From: JANWVO01 sp037446555
GTDB taxonomy: Bacteria > Acidobacteriota > Terriglobia > Bryobacterales > Bryobacteraceae
Length of the DNA: 64,000 nucleotides
Assembly: GCA_037446555.1 (NCBI GenBank)
Contig: JBBIIK010000007.1
Coordinates: 1 to 64,000 of the forward strand
Reading direction: 5' to 3'
Shown: positions 52,051 to 61,081 of the stretch, piece by piece
Layout: each line of letters starts with the position of its first letter
Position numbering within the stretch: the first letter of the stretch is position 1
Translations under genes and position numbers: made by a program
Notes under the pieces: generated by a model
The model's input: only the letters and a program-made list of their open reading frames with translations
Databases searched by the model: none
What the model was told of the DNA's origin: nothing

Positions 52051-53271
52051 CTGCCCCCCGCCAGAAACAGCCATGGCGAACCGCAGCATTTGGTTTTCCG
52101 CGCCCGGCCTTCCCGCGAGGCAGAACCGCGGTCCTCCTCCGACACCGCAAGCCAGCACCGGCGCGCCCGCCAGGATCGCCGCCGCCAACCAGCGCACCGC
52201 GGGCGAAGCGCCCTCTTCCCCGGTCCATCCGGCGCCGGCCGTTCCGGCGCCACAATCGATCCAGGCCAGATCGGCATCCGCGAAAGTCCGTGCGAACCAC
52301 TCCTGCAAGTTACGCCTCAGCCGCATCGCGCGGATGTAAACGGCCGCGCTCACTTCCTGCGCCCCGGCCAGGAAACGGCGTCCGGACTCGCTGCCTTTCA
52401 GGTCTGCCTCGAACGCCTCGGCCGCCTCCACGCCTACCAGCACTTCCAGCAGTTCCATGCAAGGCTCGCCCGGCTCGGGCGCCTGCAGGATCGCCGCGCC
52501 GGTCTTCTGCACGCCCGAAGCAGCCTGCGCCGCGCCGCCCGCGGCCATCACCCGCAGCGCCTGCGGCGCACGCGCGTACTCTGGCGCGAACCGGAACGCC
52601 CTGCCCGGAGAATGCCCGCACCGCACGTCGCCCCCGCTCATGGCTGCCAGCACGTGGCCGCAGTCCGCGGCTGTGCGCGCCAGCACGGAAACGGCGCCAA
52701 GCGTCCAGCCCAGCGGCGCGGCGCCGTAGCCGCTCACGGTCCCGAACGTCGGCCTGAGGGCGTAGCATCCATGGCGGAGCGCCGCCCGCAGCACATTGCC
52801 GTTGAAATCCACGCTCACTGCAAAAGGAAGCAGCCCTCGCCCCACCACCGAGGCGCAAGCCGTCTCTTCCGCACCAAAGCCCTCCTCCACCCCCCCCAGA
52901 GGCGCCGAGGCCAGCACCGCCAGCGGCAGCGTCCGGGCGCGCCGAAGCCGCTCCACCGCCGCCGCGTCAGCAGCCTTCCGGGGATCGGAGCTGCCATCCC
53001 ACACCGGCGCGCGCCCCGCCATCTGTATGAGTTCGCTCGCGCCGAACGGCGCGCCCTGCAAGAGCCCCCGCGTCCGGCCGCGCTTCAGCTTGCGCTCGAC
53101 GTCCTTCGCGGCGCGCATGGCCTCGTCTTCCAGCACCGCCCGCACCGAGCCGCTCTGTCTGCCAGCTCCTTCCAGCGCGCGCGCCGTCTCGCGCGCCACC
53201 TCGCGTGCCTTCGCCGCGCCCGACCGCAGCCGGCCGTTCAGCTCCAGCAGGCTGGTGAACAACGCAGCCAT
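52045..53271 (-). CDS. Amidase-signature fold pseudoenzyme
   Basis: A 408-residue protein with the layout of the amidase signature family but without its catalytic triad. GAPFGASELI (residues 73-82) aligns with the usual GVPFGVKDxI, with Ser79 in place of the catalytic Lys. AVSVDFNGNVLRAALRHGCYALRPTFGTVSGYG aligns with the GSDTGGSxR to GLKPTxGxVSxxG block, with Asn159 in place of the nucleophile Ser. The cis-Ser position falls on Glu135. Fold-defining blocks such as ALRPTFGTVSGYG and GAVSVLARTAADC are kept. Hydrolysis is therefore unlikely; a binding or regulatory role is possible. It starts six bases after a small Tat-like ORF coupled to aroDE. Confidence 0.75.
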   Translation of the reverse strand: MAALFTSLLELNGRLRSGAAKAREVARETARALEGAGRQSGSVRAVLEDEAMRAAKDVERKLKRGRTRGLLQGAPFGASELIQMAGRAPVWDGSSDPRKAADAAAVERLRRARTLPLAVLASAPLGGVEEGFGAEETACASVVGRGLLPFAVSVDFNGNVLRAALRHGCYALRPTFGTVSGYGAAPLGWTLGAVSVLARTAADCGHVLAAMSGGDVRCGHSPGRAFRFAPEYARAPQALRVMAAGGAAQAASGVQKTGAAILQAPEPGEPCMELLEVLVGVEAAEAFEADLKGSESGRRFLAGAQEVSAAVYIRAMRLRRNLQEWFARTFADADLAWIDCGAGTAGAGWTGEEGASPAVRWLAAAILAGAPVLACGVGGGPRFCLAGRPGAENQMLRFAMAVSGGGQD

Positions 53272-53277
53272 GCGCCC

Positions 53278-53484
53278 TCACGGAATAAAACGGAATGCCG
53301 GTGAAATGTTCCGGTTCGGCTTCGCCCTCCGCAGCTTCTCCACGGCGCGCCGCCACCGGCCCGGCCAGGCCTCGGGCGCCTGCGCCACCGGCTGCGCCCT
53401 CCCCGCCTGGCCGGAACTCGCCATCGCCGCCGCCCCCAGAAGCCGCGCCAGCCCCCGGCGCGTGATCCGCCGCGTCTTCTTCAT
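53278..53484 (-). CDS. Small Tat-like leader protein
   Basis: A 68-residue protein with a twin-arginine-like N-terminus (RRITRRGLARLLGAAAMASSGQAGRAQ) and a short C-terminal part (VEKLRRAKPNRNISPAFRFIP). Its ATG overlaps the aroDE stop as ATGA, and the amidase-like gene begins six bases after its stop. The tight coupling argues that it is translated. No family was recognised; it may be an exported partner of the amidase-like protein or the detached leader of a former fusion. Confidence 0.6.
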   Translation of the reverse strand: MKKTRRITRRGLARLLGAAAMASSGQAGRAQPVAQAPEAWPGRWRRAVEKLRRAKPNRNISPAFRFIP

Positions 53485-55031
53485 AGCGATCCCCCGTGCC
53501 TGCCCGGATGCAGGCGGAGTTGCTCTTCCTGTTCGTGCAGCGCTTCCAGCGCCGCCCTCTCCATTGCCGCCCGCGGCGCCGTCACGCCGGTGAAGATCTC
53601 GAACTGCCGCGCCGCCTGCTCAAGAAACATTTCCAGTCCTGCGATCACGTGCCTGCCCTCCGCAGCCGCGCGCTTCAGCAACAGCGTCTCCCGCGGCGTG
53701 TACACCAGGTCGAACACCAGGTGCGCGGGAATCGGGCCCGGGAAGAAGCACGTCTTCGTGTGCGGCCACATGCCCAGCGGCGTGGCATGGATCAGCACAT
53801 CGAAGAACCGCCCTTCGAGCTGGTCCGCCGCCAGCGGCTCGGCGTCCACCAGCTTCGCCAGCGCGCGCACCCGGTCGATGTTGCGCCCCGTAACGGCGAT
53901 CTTTGCGCCCGCGTCCTTCAGCGTGAACGCCGCCGAGCGCGCCGTCCCGCCGTTGCCTACGATCAGCACGCTCGCCTTGCCCAGCCGCGTCCGCTTCTCC
54001 AGCGGGATGCGGATCCCGTCGGCGTCCGTGTTGGTGCCGCGCCAGCGCCCGGCCTTGCGGTACACCGTGTTGACGGCGCCGATCCGCTTCGTCAGCGGAT
54101 CGATCACATCCAGATACCGCATGATCCGGTGCTTGTGCGGAATCGTTACGCTGAAGCCCGTCAGCGGCAACTGCTCGGCCAGCCTAAAAAAGTCTTTTAA
54201 CTGAAGCGGCGTCACCAGGAACGGCAGATACAGCGCCTGCAGCCGCCGCGCCAGCAAAGCACGGTTGTGCACCGCCGGCGAGATGCTGTGCCGCACCGGA
54301 TCCGCAATCACGCCGTAAAACTGCGGCCCCTTCCACGCCCTGTCCACCCGGTACAGGTTCCTGAGCACCCGCGCCGTCACCTGCCCCGCCGCCGTGCCTT
54401 CGGTCGACGACGGCGCTGCATACGTGTACACGCCGCCGAACACTGTGCACAGCACGCGCGTCGGGAAGCCCATCTCCGTCATCGCCAGCAGGATCAGCGG
54501 CGTCTTTGAATAACTCCGCGCCAATCCCAGCACGCGAAGGTTGTCGCTGGGCTTTCGCGCCGTGGTCACGATCTTGTAAGCCGACGCGGGCACTCTCAGC
54601 ATGCGCTTCATCAGCGGGTCCAGCGCCGGCGTGCCCTCATAATTGTGGTAGCTGAGGATGATCTGCGCCTTGCCCTCCAGCAGGTGCAGCGGCGCCAGCG
54701 GCGCTTCGGCGCTCTCGATCTCGACATCCACCGCCCGCGCCCCCGCGTCCACCGCCGCGCCGAGAATCCGGAACTGCTCCTCGATGCTGCCGTTGAACCG
54801 CCCGTGGTTCTGGTGCCGCCTGCACGTCGCCAGCAGCGTCGCGTCCGGGTACAGCTCCAGAAATTTCCGGATCACCGGAAGCCCGTCTTCCGGCCTCGCC
54901 AGGTAATCGAGCCGGAACTCCAGAAACCGTTCCCCCGCATCCGCCTCCTTGCGGGCATGTTCCATCAGTCTCGTGGCGTCTGGCAGCCCCAGGGCGATGC
55001 AGATTTTGGGCAATGGGGCTCGGGAGATCAT
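53481..55031 (-). CDS. aroDE: Bifunctional 3-dehydroquinate dehydratase / shikimate dehydrogenase
   Basis: A 516-residue fusion for two consecutive shikimate-pathway steps. The N-terminal type I dehydratase (about 1-225) has FLEFRLDYL, the general-base His in LSYHNYEG and the Schiff-base Lys in SAYKIVTTA. The C-terminal dehydrogenase (about 240-500) has YGVIADPVRHSISPAVHN, SVTIPHKHRIM with the catalytic Lys, GTNTDADG and LIVGNGGTARSAAFTLKDAG for NADP binding. Such AroDE fusions are known in plants and some bacteria. The stop overlaps the small Tat-like ORF. Confidence 0.94.
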   Translation of the reverse strand: MISRAPLPKICIALGLPDATRLMEHARKEADAGERFLEFRLDYLARPEDGLPVIRKFLELYPDATLLATCRRHQNHGRFNGSIEEQFRILGAAVDAGARAVDVEIESAEAPLAPLHLLEGKAQIILSYHNYEGTPALDPLMKRMLRVPASAYKIVTTARKPSDNLRVLGLARSYSKTPLILLAMTEMGFPTRVLCTVFGGVYTYAAPSSTEGTAAGQVTARVLRNLYRVDRAWKGPQFYGVIADPVRHSISPAVHNRALLARRLQALYLPFLVTPLQLKDFFRLAEQLPLTGFSVTIPHKHRIMRYLDVIDPLTKRIGAVNTVYRKAGRWRGTNTDADGIRIPLEKRTRLGKASVLIVGNGGTARSAAFTLKDAGAKIAVTGRNIDRVRALAKLVDAEPLAADQLEGRFFDVLIHATPLGMWPHTKTCFFPGPIPAHLVFDLVYTPRETLLLKRAAAEGRHVIAGLEMFLEQAARQFEIFTGVTAPRAAMERAALEALHEQEEQLRLHPGRHGGSL

Positions 55032-55072
55032 GTCGTCCTCAGTCCTCGGGCATCGTGGAAGACGTTATCATC

Positions 55073-55819
55073 TCACACCCGGTCTGCCTCTCCCGCGCCA
55101 CTCTCCGCCGCCGCTTCGCAGCGCGCGTTCCACTCTGCCGCCAGTGCCACAGCGTTCTCTGCCGCAAACCGCCGCGCGCCGCGCCGCCATGCGTCCAGCG
55201 CCTCCACGAGCGAGAGCCGTGGCGCGCACAAACCGATCAGGATCTCCTCCCGCGCGATCCGGCAGAACTGATCCACGTCGTCTCCGCCCGGCACCGGACC
55301 CTCCACCCCCGCCAGCAGGCTCAGTAGACCCGCATCGCAGCGCTTGCAGATCTTGGTCGCAATCACGCGCAGGTCGTCGCCCAGGAACCCCGCCTCCACC
55401 ATCGCATGCAGCCGCGCCCCGCTCTCGGCGCAGGAACGCCCGATCTGCATGAGCTCCGTCTCCACTTGCTGGAACTCCCGCGAAAGCAGCTGTGCTGCGT
55501 TCAACACAAACCCGGTTTCGCGCACGCCGCGCCGCAACAGGTCCCGCGCCTCGTAGAGCTTCGCCGCCGTTGTGGACGCGCCAAACGGATACCCGGCCAC
55601 GGCGATCAACGCCGTGCCGCTGCCTTCCAGCGCCCTCAGCGCCCGCTCGGCATCGGCGGGAAACACCATCACCGCTCCCAGACCGGCAGCCGCCGCCGCC
55701 CTGCATTCCGCCAGCAGTGCCGCATCCGTAAGCCCCGGACGCAGCAATCGCGCACACAGCGCTTGCGCGAACTCTTCCGCCGTCTTCGGCTCCCTCGCCT
55801 CCGGCGCCTGCTCCGTCAT
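55073..55819 (-). CDS. DeoC-fold aldolase-like pseudoenzyme
   Basis: A 248-residue protein with the DeoC outline: LLRPGLTDAALLAECRAAAAAGLGAVMVFP, VAGYPFGASTTAAKLYEARDLLRRGVRETGFVLNAAQLL and VETELMQIGRSCAESGARLHAMVEAGFL. The catalytic residues are missing. The Asp of the usual IDMVIN is Gly103, the Schiff-base Lys of FVKTSTGF is Ser167, and the second Lys of the VKASGGI block is absent (LIGLCAPRLS). Deoxyribose-phosphate aldolase activity is therefore unlikely. It lies between cpoB and aroDE, 18 bases after cpoB. Whether it binds a phosphosugar or another ligand is unknown. Confidence 0.75.
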   Translation of the reverse strand: MTEQAPEAREPKTAEEFAQALCARLLRPGLTDAALLAECRAAAAAGLGAVMVFPADAERALRALEGSGTALIAVAGYPFGASTTAAKLYEARDLLRRGVRETGFVLNAAQLLSREFQQVETELMQIGRSCAESGARLHAMVEAGFLGDDLRVIATKICKRCDAGLLSLLAGVEGPVPGGDDVDQFCRIAREEILIGLCAPRLSLVEALDAWRRGARRFAAENAVALAAEWNARCEAAAESGAGEADRV

Positions 55820-55837
55820 CCGCGACTCCCGCCCGCC

Positions 55838-56689
55838 TCAGCGCTTCCGCGCCGGTGCGCCCGTCAGCTTTTGCAGATCCGCCCGCGCCCGCCGCGCCGC
55901 GTCGCTGTTCGGCGCGGCCTTGATCAGCGCCCGCAGCTCCTGCTCCGCCTCGGCACGGTTGCCCAGCTCGGCCAGGGCGCGTGCCTTCATGAGCCGCGCG
56001 TCGACCGTCTTCGAATTGGCCGGATAGGCCTCCAGCACCTTGTCGAATGCCAGCACGGCGTCCTGGAAATTCTTCTGGTTATAAAGAATTTCCCCGATAT
56101 AATACTGCGCATTTGGCGCCATTTCCGTGTCGCCAAACCAGGCCAGATAATCCGTAAACTGCTTGAGCGCCAAGTCGAAATTGCCGCCCATCTTGTCCCG
56201 CAGGGCAGCATCGTAAAGACTCTTGGCGGAAACGCCCGGAGGCGGGCCTGACGCCGCGGCAGGCGGCGCCGGCGGCGCCTGCATCGTCCGGATCGTATTC
56301 TCCAGGTCTGCCACCCGCTGGTCCAGCTTCCCCAGCCGGCTGTTGACTTCCGCCAGCGTCTCGCGGATGTAACCGAAATCCTGGCTCAGCGTGTCCACCT
56401 TGCCGGTAACCCCGGAGAGGGGCTTCACCATGGATTCCTCCAGGCGCTTCTTCAGCCCGCTGTCCAGAACGGCAAGCGACCGGTTGGCCGCCGCAATCTG
56501 CTCCTGGATTGCCTTCAGCGTCTCCTCCATCTGCCCCAGCCGCTCGTTCTGCGACTTGTTCATCATCCGGACCTCTTCCTGCAAGAGGGCAAGGTCCCGG
56601 CCCAGCTCCACCAGCGCGTCGCGCCGCTGCGCAGGTGCCGCAACGGGCCATGCAAGAAGCACAACGAGCCCCGTCAGTATATTGCGCAT
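55838..56689 (-). CDS. cpoB: Tol-Pal system protein YbgF/CpoB
   Basis: A 283-residue periplasmic protein: signal peptide (MRNILTGLVVLLAWPVAAPAQ), an N-terminal coiled coil (about 25-130) ending in a Pro/Ala-rich linker, and C-terminal TPR repeats (SLYDAALRDKMGGNFDLALKQFTDYL, NAQYYIGEILYNQKNFQDAVLAFDKVLEAYP, ARLMKARALAELGNRAEAEQELRALI). CpoB coordinates outer-membrane constriction with cell-wall synthesis through TolA. It follows pal after 64 bases that hold a strong hairpin. Confidence 0.9.
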   Translation of the reverse strand: MRNILTGLVVLLAWPVAAPAQRRDALVELGRDLALLQEEVRMMNKSQNERLGQMEETLKAIQEQIAAANRSLAVLDSGLKKRLEESMVKPLSGVTGKVDTLSQDFGYIRETLAEVNSRLGKLDQRVADLENTIRTMQAPPAPPAAASGPPPGVSAKSLYDAALRDKMGGNFDLALKQFTDYLAWFGDTEMAPNAQYYIGEILYNQKNFQDAVLAFDKVLEAYPANSKTVDARLMKARALAELGNRAEAEQELRALIKAAPNSDAARRARADLQKLTGAPARKR

Positions 56690-56714
56690 CTGTCTCCCTC
56701 CCGGCCGGACAGGC

Positions 56715-56746
56715 GGCGGGAGCGGCCCGCACGCTCCGCTCCCGCC
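56715..56746. promoter_or_regulatory. Intercistronic hairpin between pal and cpoB
   Basis: Perfect 11-base GC-rich arms GGCGGGAGCGG (56715-56725) and CCGCTCCCGCC (56736-56746) surround a 10-base loop in the 64-base gap. The stem follows the pal stop on the minus strand by seven bases. There is no T-run, so it is less likely a full terminator and more likely an mRNA-stability or partial-attenuation element allowing higher pal expression than downstream genes. Confidence 0.6.
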
Positions 56747-56753
56747 CCTGCGG

Positions 56754-57542
<789 letters not shown>

Positions 57543-57628
57543 GATGGGCTTGATGCCTCCCTTCTTTCTTCCTTCTCTTCCTGTTTCTGCAAGCTCTTTG
57601 GCTGTGCTCTTCTTCCCTCTGTTCTTGC

Positions 57629-58990
57629 TTACTTCGACCACACCGGCATCCAGTTGTTGCCCTGCGTCGTCAGTTGCCGGACGCCCGTGCCGTCAGCCAG
57701 CATGGTGAAGATCTGATAGGAGCCGGTGCGGTTGGAGCAGAATGCCAGGTGGCGCCCGTCGGGCGCCCAGCTCGGATTTTCGTTCCTGCCCTGCCCTTGC
57801 GTGAGCTGCACCGTTTCCTTCGTGGCCACGTCCATCAGGAACAGGTTCCAGTTCCCGGGCGCGTAGCCGCGTGTCCAGGCGAACGCGATATGCCTCCCTT
57901 CCGGGTGCCAGGCAGGGTTGCTCGCCTCTCCTTCCCCGTTGGTCAGCCGCTCCACGTCCGCGCCGTCCATATTCATTCTATATATCTGTTGCAGCCCTCC
58001 CCGCCCGCTGACGAACAGAACGTCGGCGCCCGTCTTCGGGTTCACCTTCGGCTCGGCTTCAATCGCCCGAGTGTTCGTCAGCCGCCGCGGATTGCTCCCG
58101 TCGAGATCCGAGATGTAGATCTGCATGTACCCGCTCACCGATGAAGCATACAGCACGGACTGCCCGTCGGGCGTGAAAGACGCCTGCGCGTTGGTCGGCG
58201 CCGCCGAATTGCGGAACGGAATGAAGCGTCCCGTCTCGGTGGAATACATCATGATCTGCGGCTGCCCCTTGGCATAGGTCGTGAACGCCAGCCGCCTGCC
58301 GTCGGGCGAAATCGAGGGCATCGTCGTGATCGAGTTGAAATGCGTGATCCGCCGCTGATTGGTCCCGTCGAAGTCCATCACCCAGATCTCCTTCGTACCT
58401 TTCCCCTGCCGGTCGCTGACGAAGTAGATCTTCGTCCCGGCGAGCGACGGCACGCCGAACTGCGCCAGAATGTCCGCCGCATATTCGTGCGCGATCTTCC
58501 GCGCCCCCTCCTCGCTCATCTCCGCCGTGTACAGCTTCGTGAACACGCGCGCCGCCGCCGCCGATTCCATCCGCGTGTTGAAAAAGTTCCCGAACGCCAC
58601 CAGCCGTCCGCCCTGTTCGCCAAGGTATCCAAAGCCCAGGTAGTCGGCGTTCACCGGCGCCCCCGCCCAGTCGCCCAGGCATAGCCCGCCGCATTGCGCC
58701 TGCGGCGCCGCCGGCGTGCGGAGGTCTCGTTCCTGCTGCGGCGCGTTCAGCGGGTAAAAACTCTTCGCCGCCATCGTGAACACGCCGGAACGCTCCACAT
58801 CCTCAAAGACCACTGCGTTGAACACGCCGGCAAATTGCGCCGACGCGCCCGCCCCGCGGAAGTCCGGCAGCGCGATCACCTTCCGCGCTCCGCCCGTCAG
58901 GCGGATCACGATGTCGCTTTGCACCTGCGTGTAGGCGGCAGCCGCCGCGCCCAGCGCGGCAAAAGTCACAAGGATCCAGTTCCGCTTCAT
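57629..58990 (-). CDS. tolB: Tol-Pal system protein TolB
   Basis: A 453-residue periplasmic beta-propeller protein. N-terminal signal (RNWILVTFAALGAAAAAYTQ), a TolB N-domain (SDIVIRLTGGARKVIALPDFRG), and PD40-type propeller repeats: KIYFVSDRQGKGTKEIWVMDFDGTNQRRITH, MPSISPDGRRLAFTTYAKG, QASFTPDGQSVLYASSVSG, NPSWAPDGRHLAFCSNRTGSYQIFTM. It binds Pal and takes part in outer-membrane constriction. ATG overlaps the tonB/tolA-like stop (ATGA). Confidence 0.94.
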   Translation of the reverse strand: MKRNWILVTFAALGAAAAAYTQVQSDIVIRLTGGARKVIALPDFRGAGASAQFAGVFNAVVFEDVERSGVFTMAAKSFYPLNAPQQERDLRTPAAPQAQCGGLCLGDWAGAPVNADYLGFGYLGEQGGRLVAFGNFFNTRMESAAAARVFTKLYTAEMSEEGARKIAHEYAADILAQFGVPSLAGTKIYFVSDRQGKGTKEIWVMDFDGTNQRRITHFNSITTMPSISPDGRRLAFTTYAKGQPQIMMYSTETGRFIPFRNSAAPTNAQASFTPDGQSVLYASSVSGYMQIYISDLDGSNPRRLTNTRAIEAEPKVNPKTGADVLFVSGRGGLQQIYRMNMDGADVERLTNGEGEASNPAWHPEGRHIAFAWTRGYAPGNWNLFLMDVATKETVQLTQGQGRNENPSWAPDGRHLAFCSNRTGSYQIFTMLADGTGVRQLTTQGNNWMPVWSK

Positions 58991-59781
58991 CGTTTCAGCT
59001 CAAACCAGAACTCCACCCGCGCCGGATCGCCTTCACAGCCCGGCGGCACAGGCTCGAACGGGCTTGCCTCCAAGATAGCGCGCTGCGCCGAGTAATCGAG
59101 CGCCACGTTCCCGCTCGATTGCACCAGCCGCACGTTGCGCACCTGCCCGTTGCGATGCAGTTCGAACACCACGACCGCCGGTGGCAGCGTGCGGATGCGC
59201 GGGTCGATCTGCTCCGTCCGCCACCTCTGCGCCACACGGTCCCGCAGCACCGTCACATAGCCGCCGCAGCGCGCGCCAAACGGCGCCCCGCTGCCGACGC
59301 CTATGTTGCCCGCCCCGGGCGCCATCGCATACATTGGGCTCGACGCCGCCTGCCCTCCGCGGCTGAATACCTGGTTCTCGGAAAACTCCCGCACGTCCCG
59401 CCTCGCTATGTCCGCCCGCGGGCTCCTCTCCGTGCGCGGTGCCTTGCGGCTCTTCAGTGCAATCGCGTCGGGCTCCGGCTTCTTCGCCGCCTTCTTCGTC
59501 TCTTGCTTCGGAGGCGTGGGAATCTGCGAATCGGTATCCGATGCCACCCGGTTCACGGGTCCACTGCGGCCAGGGATCGGAATGTTCCGCACCGGACTCA
59601 CGCTGTATGCGCCGCCGCCTCCCGGCGAATTCGGGTCGCCCCAAGGCTGCCGCTTGCCGATCCCGGTCCACGCCGTCGCCGCGATCAGCCCGAACACGGT
59701 GGCGTGCAGCGCCAGCGAGGCCAGCAGCGGGCGCCGGAACTCGTCCCGCTCCTCCAGCACCTCGACGTGGCGCAGATCCAT
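58987..59781 (-). CDS. TolA/TonB-like energy transducer
   Basis: A 264-residue membrane-anchored periplasmic protein. One N-terminal helix (LLASLALHATVFGLIAATAW), a Pro/Lys-rich middle (TPPKQETKKAAKKPEPDA), and a TonB-C domain (VAQRWRTEQIDPRIRTLPPAVVVFELHRNGQVRNVRLVQSSGNVALDYSAQRAIL). It is in the TolA position between tolR and tolB but lacks the long alanine/lysine coiled coil of enterobacterial TolA, so it is shorter. It is expected to pass energy from TolQR across the periplasm. Confidence 0.88.
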   Translation of the reverse strand: MDLRHVEVLEERDEFRRPLLASLALHATVFGLIAATAWTGIGKRQPWGDPNSPGGGGAYSVSPVRNIPIPGRSGPVNRVASDTDSQIPTPPKQETKKAAKKPEPDAIALKSRKAPRTERSPRADIARRDVREFSENQVFSRGGQAASSPMYAMAPGAGNIGVGSGAPFGARCGGYVTVLRDRVAQRWRTEQIDPRIRTLPPAVVVFELHRNGQVRNVRLVQSSGNVALDYSAQRAILEASPFEPVPPGCEGDPARVEFWFELKR

Positions 59782-59794
59782 GGCTCCCCGTCTT

Positions 59795-60247
59795 TCATCG
59801 TCCCCTGTCTTCGGGCTGCGTCACCACCCGCACGTCCAGCCCCCGCTCGCCCAGCGCGCTGATCACCTGCGCGATCGGGTCCCAGATCGTCTGGCTGTCA
59901 GCCCGCACGTACACCGCCTTCGAGCCCGGGAACCGCCGCGCAAACTCCTCCCCCAGCCGGTGGATGTTCACCGGCGTCTCGTTCAGATACAGCTCTCCGT
60001 TGCGCGTCAGCGTCACCACCGGCAGTTCTTCGGCGCTGTCGCGCACCTGCTTCACCTTCGGCACCTGCACTTCCAGGCCGAATTCCATCACATGCGCTGT
60101 CAGCATGAAGATGATCAGCAGCACGAGCACCACGTCCACCAGCGGCACCACGTTGATCTCCGACAGCGCCCCCACGCTCCGCCGCCGGTAGCCCCCGCCG
60201 CCGCGCCCCGCGCCTCCGTTCCCGCCGCCGTTGACAGAGAACGCCAT
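59795..60247 (-). CDS. tolR: ExbD/TolR family protein
   Basis: A 150-residue protein: Gly-rich N-terminus, one membrane helix (VVPLVDVVLVLLIIFMLTAHV) with the conserved proton-path Asp in PLVDVVLVLL, and a periplasmic domain (VTLTRNGELYLNETPVNIHRLGEEFARRFPGSKAVYVRAD). With TolQ it forms the proton-driven motor of the system. It follows tolQ by four bases and precedes the tolA-like gene by 13. Confidence 0.93.
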   Translation of the reverse strand: MAFSVNGGGNGGAGRGGGGYRRRSVGALSEINVVPLVDVVLVLLIIFMLTAHVMEFGLEVQVPKVKQVRDSAEELPVVTLTRNGELYLNETPVNIHRLGEEFARRFPGSKAVYVRADSQTIWDPIAQVISALGERGLDVRVVTQPEDRGR

Positions 60248-60251
60248 CGCT

Positions 60252-60938
60252 TTACTCCTCGAACTGCCGCTCCACCCTGTTCAGGAACTCCAGCGCAAAG
60301 TCGTCCATGCGCGCCGCGAATTCCGTGATCGCGTGCCCGAATGCGTTGTACGCCACCGCCGCCGGAATCGCCGCCGCCAGCCCCGCCGCCGTCGCGATCA
60401 GCGCCTCGCTGATGCCCGGCGCCACCGCCCGCAGGCTCGCGCTTCCCGCCGTGCCCAGCCCCTGGAACGCATCAATGATGCCCAGCACAGTCCCGAACAG
60501 CCCGACGAACGGAGACACCGTCGCCGTCGTCGCCAGCCAGCTCATCCGCCGTTCCAGCCGCGCCACCTCCTCGCTGATCCCCAGTTGCAACGCCCGCTCC
60601 AGCGCGTTCTTGTTCACGATCCGCCCCCGCGCTTTCAGCTGCCGCGCCACTTCCTGATAGCCGAAGTCGAAAACCCCGGTCAGCGGCGACACCCGGAACT
60701 GCTCCAGCGCCACCGCCACCGCCTCCAGCCCCGGCGCCTTGCGGAACGCCCGCAGAAAAGACGTGTTCGCCTCCCCGCTGTGGCGGAACTGCGACCACTT
60801 GGCGAAGATCACCGCCCAGCTCATCAGCGACGCCGCCAGCAGCAGCAACAGAACGAACTTCGCCACCGGCGAGGCGGCCTGTACCAGATCCCACAGCGAA
60901 TGCTGCCGCAGGAGCGCAGCAGGCAGGCTTTCAAACAA
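60252..60938 (-). CDS. tolQ: TolQ/ExbB motor protein
   Basis: A 228-residue membrane protein with three helices: one near residues 25-45 (AKFVLLLLLAASLMSWAVIF) and two in the C-terminal half (SWLATTATVSPFVGLFGTVLGIIDAFQ and ALIATAAGLAAAIPAAVAYNAF), as in TolQ/ExbB. The pore-lining Thr residues are in these helices. The start is TTG 60938, with AGGGAG eight bases upstream; an ATG does not fit the frame here. First gene of the tol series and divergent from recN. Confidence 0.92.
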   Translation of the reverse strand: MFESLPAALLRQHSLWDLVQAASPVAKFVLLLLLAASLMSWAVIFAKWSQFRHSGEANTSFLRAFRKAPGLEAVAVALEQFRVSPLTGVFDFGYQEVARQLKARGRIVNKNALERALQLGISEEVARLERRMSWLATTATVSPFVGLFGTVLGIIDAFQGLGTAGSASLRAVAPGISEALIATAAGLAAAIPAAVAYNAFGHAITEFAARMDDFALEFLNRVERQFEE

Positions 60939-61081
60939 GAGGCACGCTCCCTGTCGGATACTTCAAGTTCATCATAACGGAGCCGCCTGGCGCGCTGCTC
61001 CAAATCATTTTCAGACTTTTCTGTTTTCATCATGCTCGCCCCGGGCACCTCTGCCCGCCGGGGATTTTATACTTGTGCTGA

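Noticed and set aside
60824..61048. 74-residue minus-strand frame with a normal ATG overlapping the tolQ start
   Set aside because: It is out of frame with tolQ and has an Arg/Cys-rich nonsense C-terminus. TTG 60938 with AGGGAG eight bases upstream explains tolQ better.
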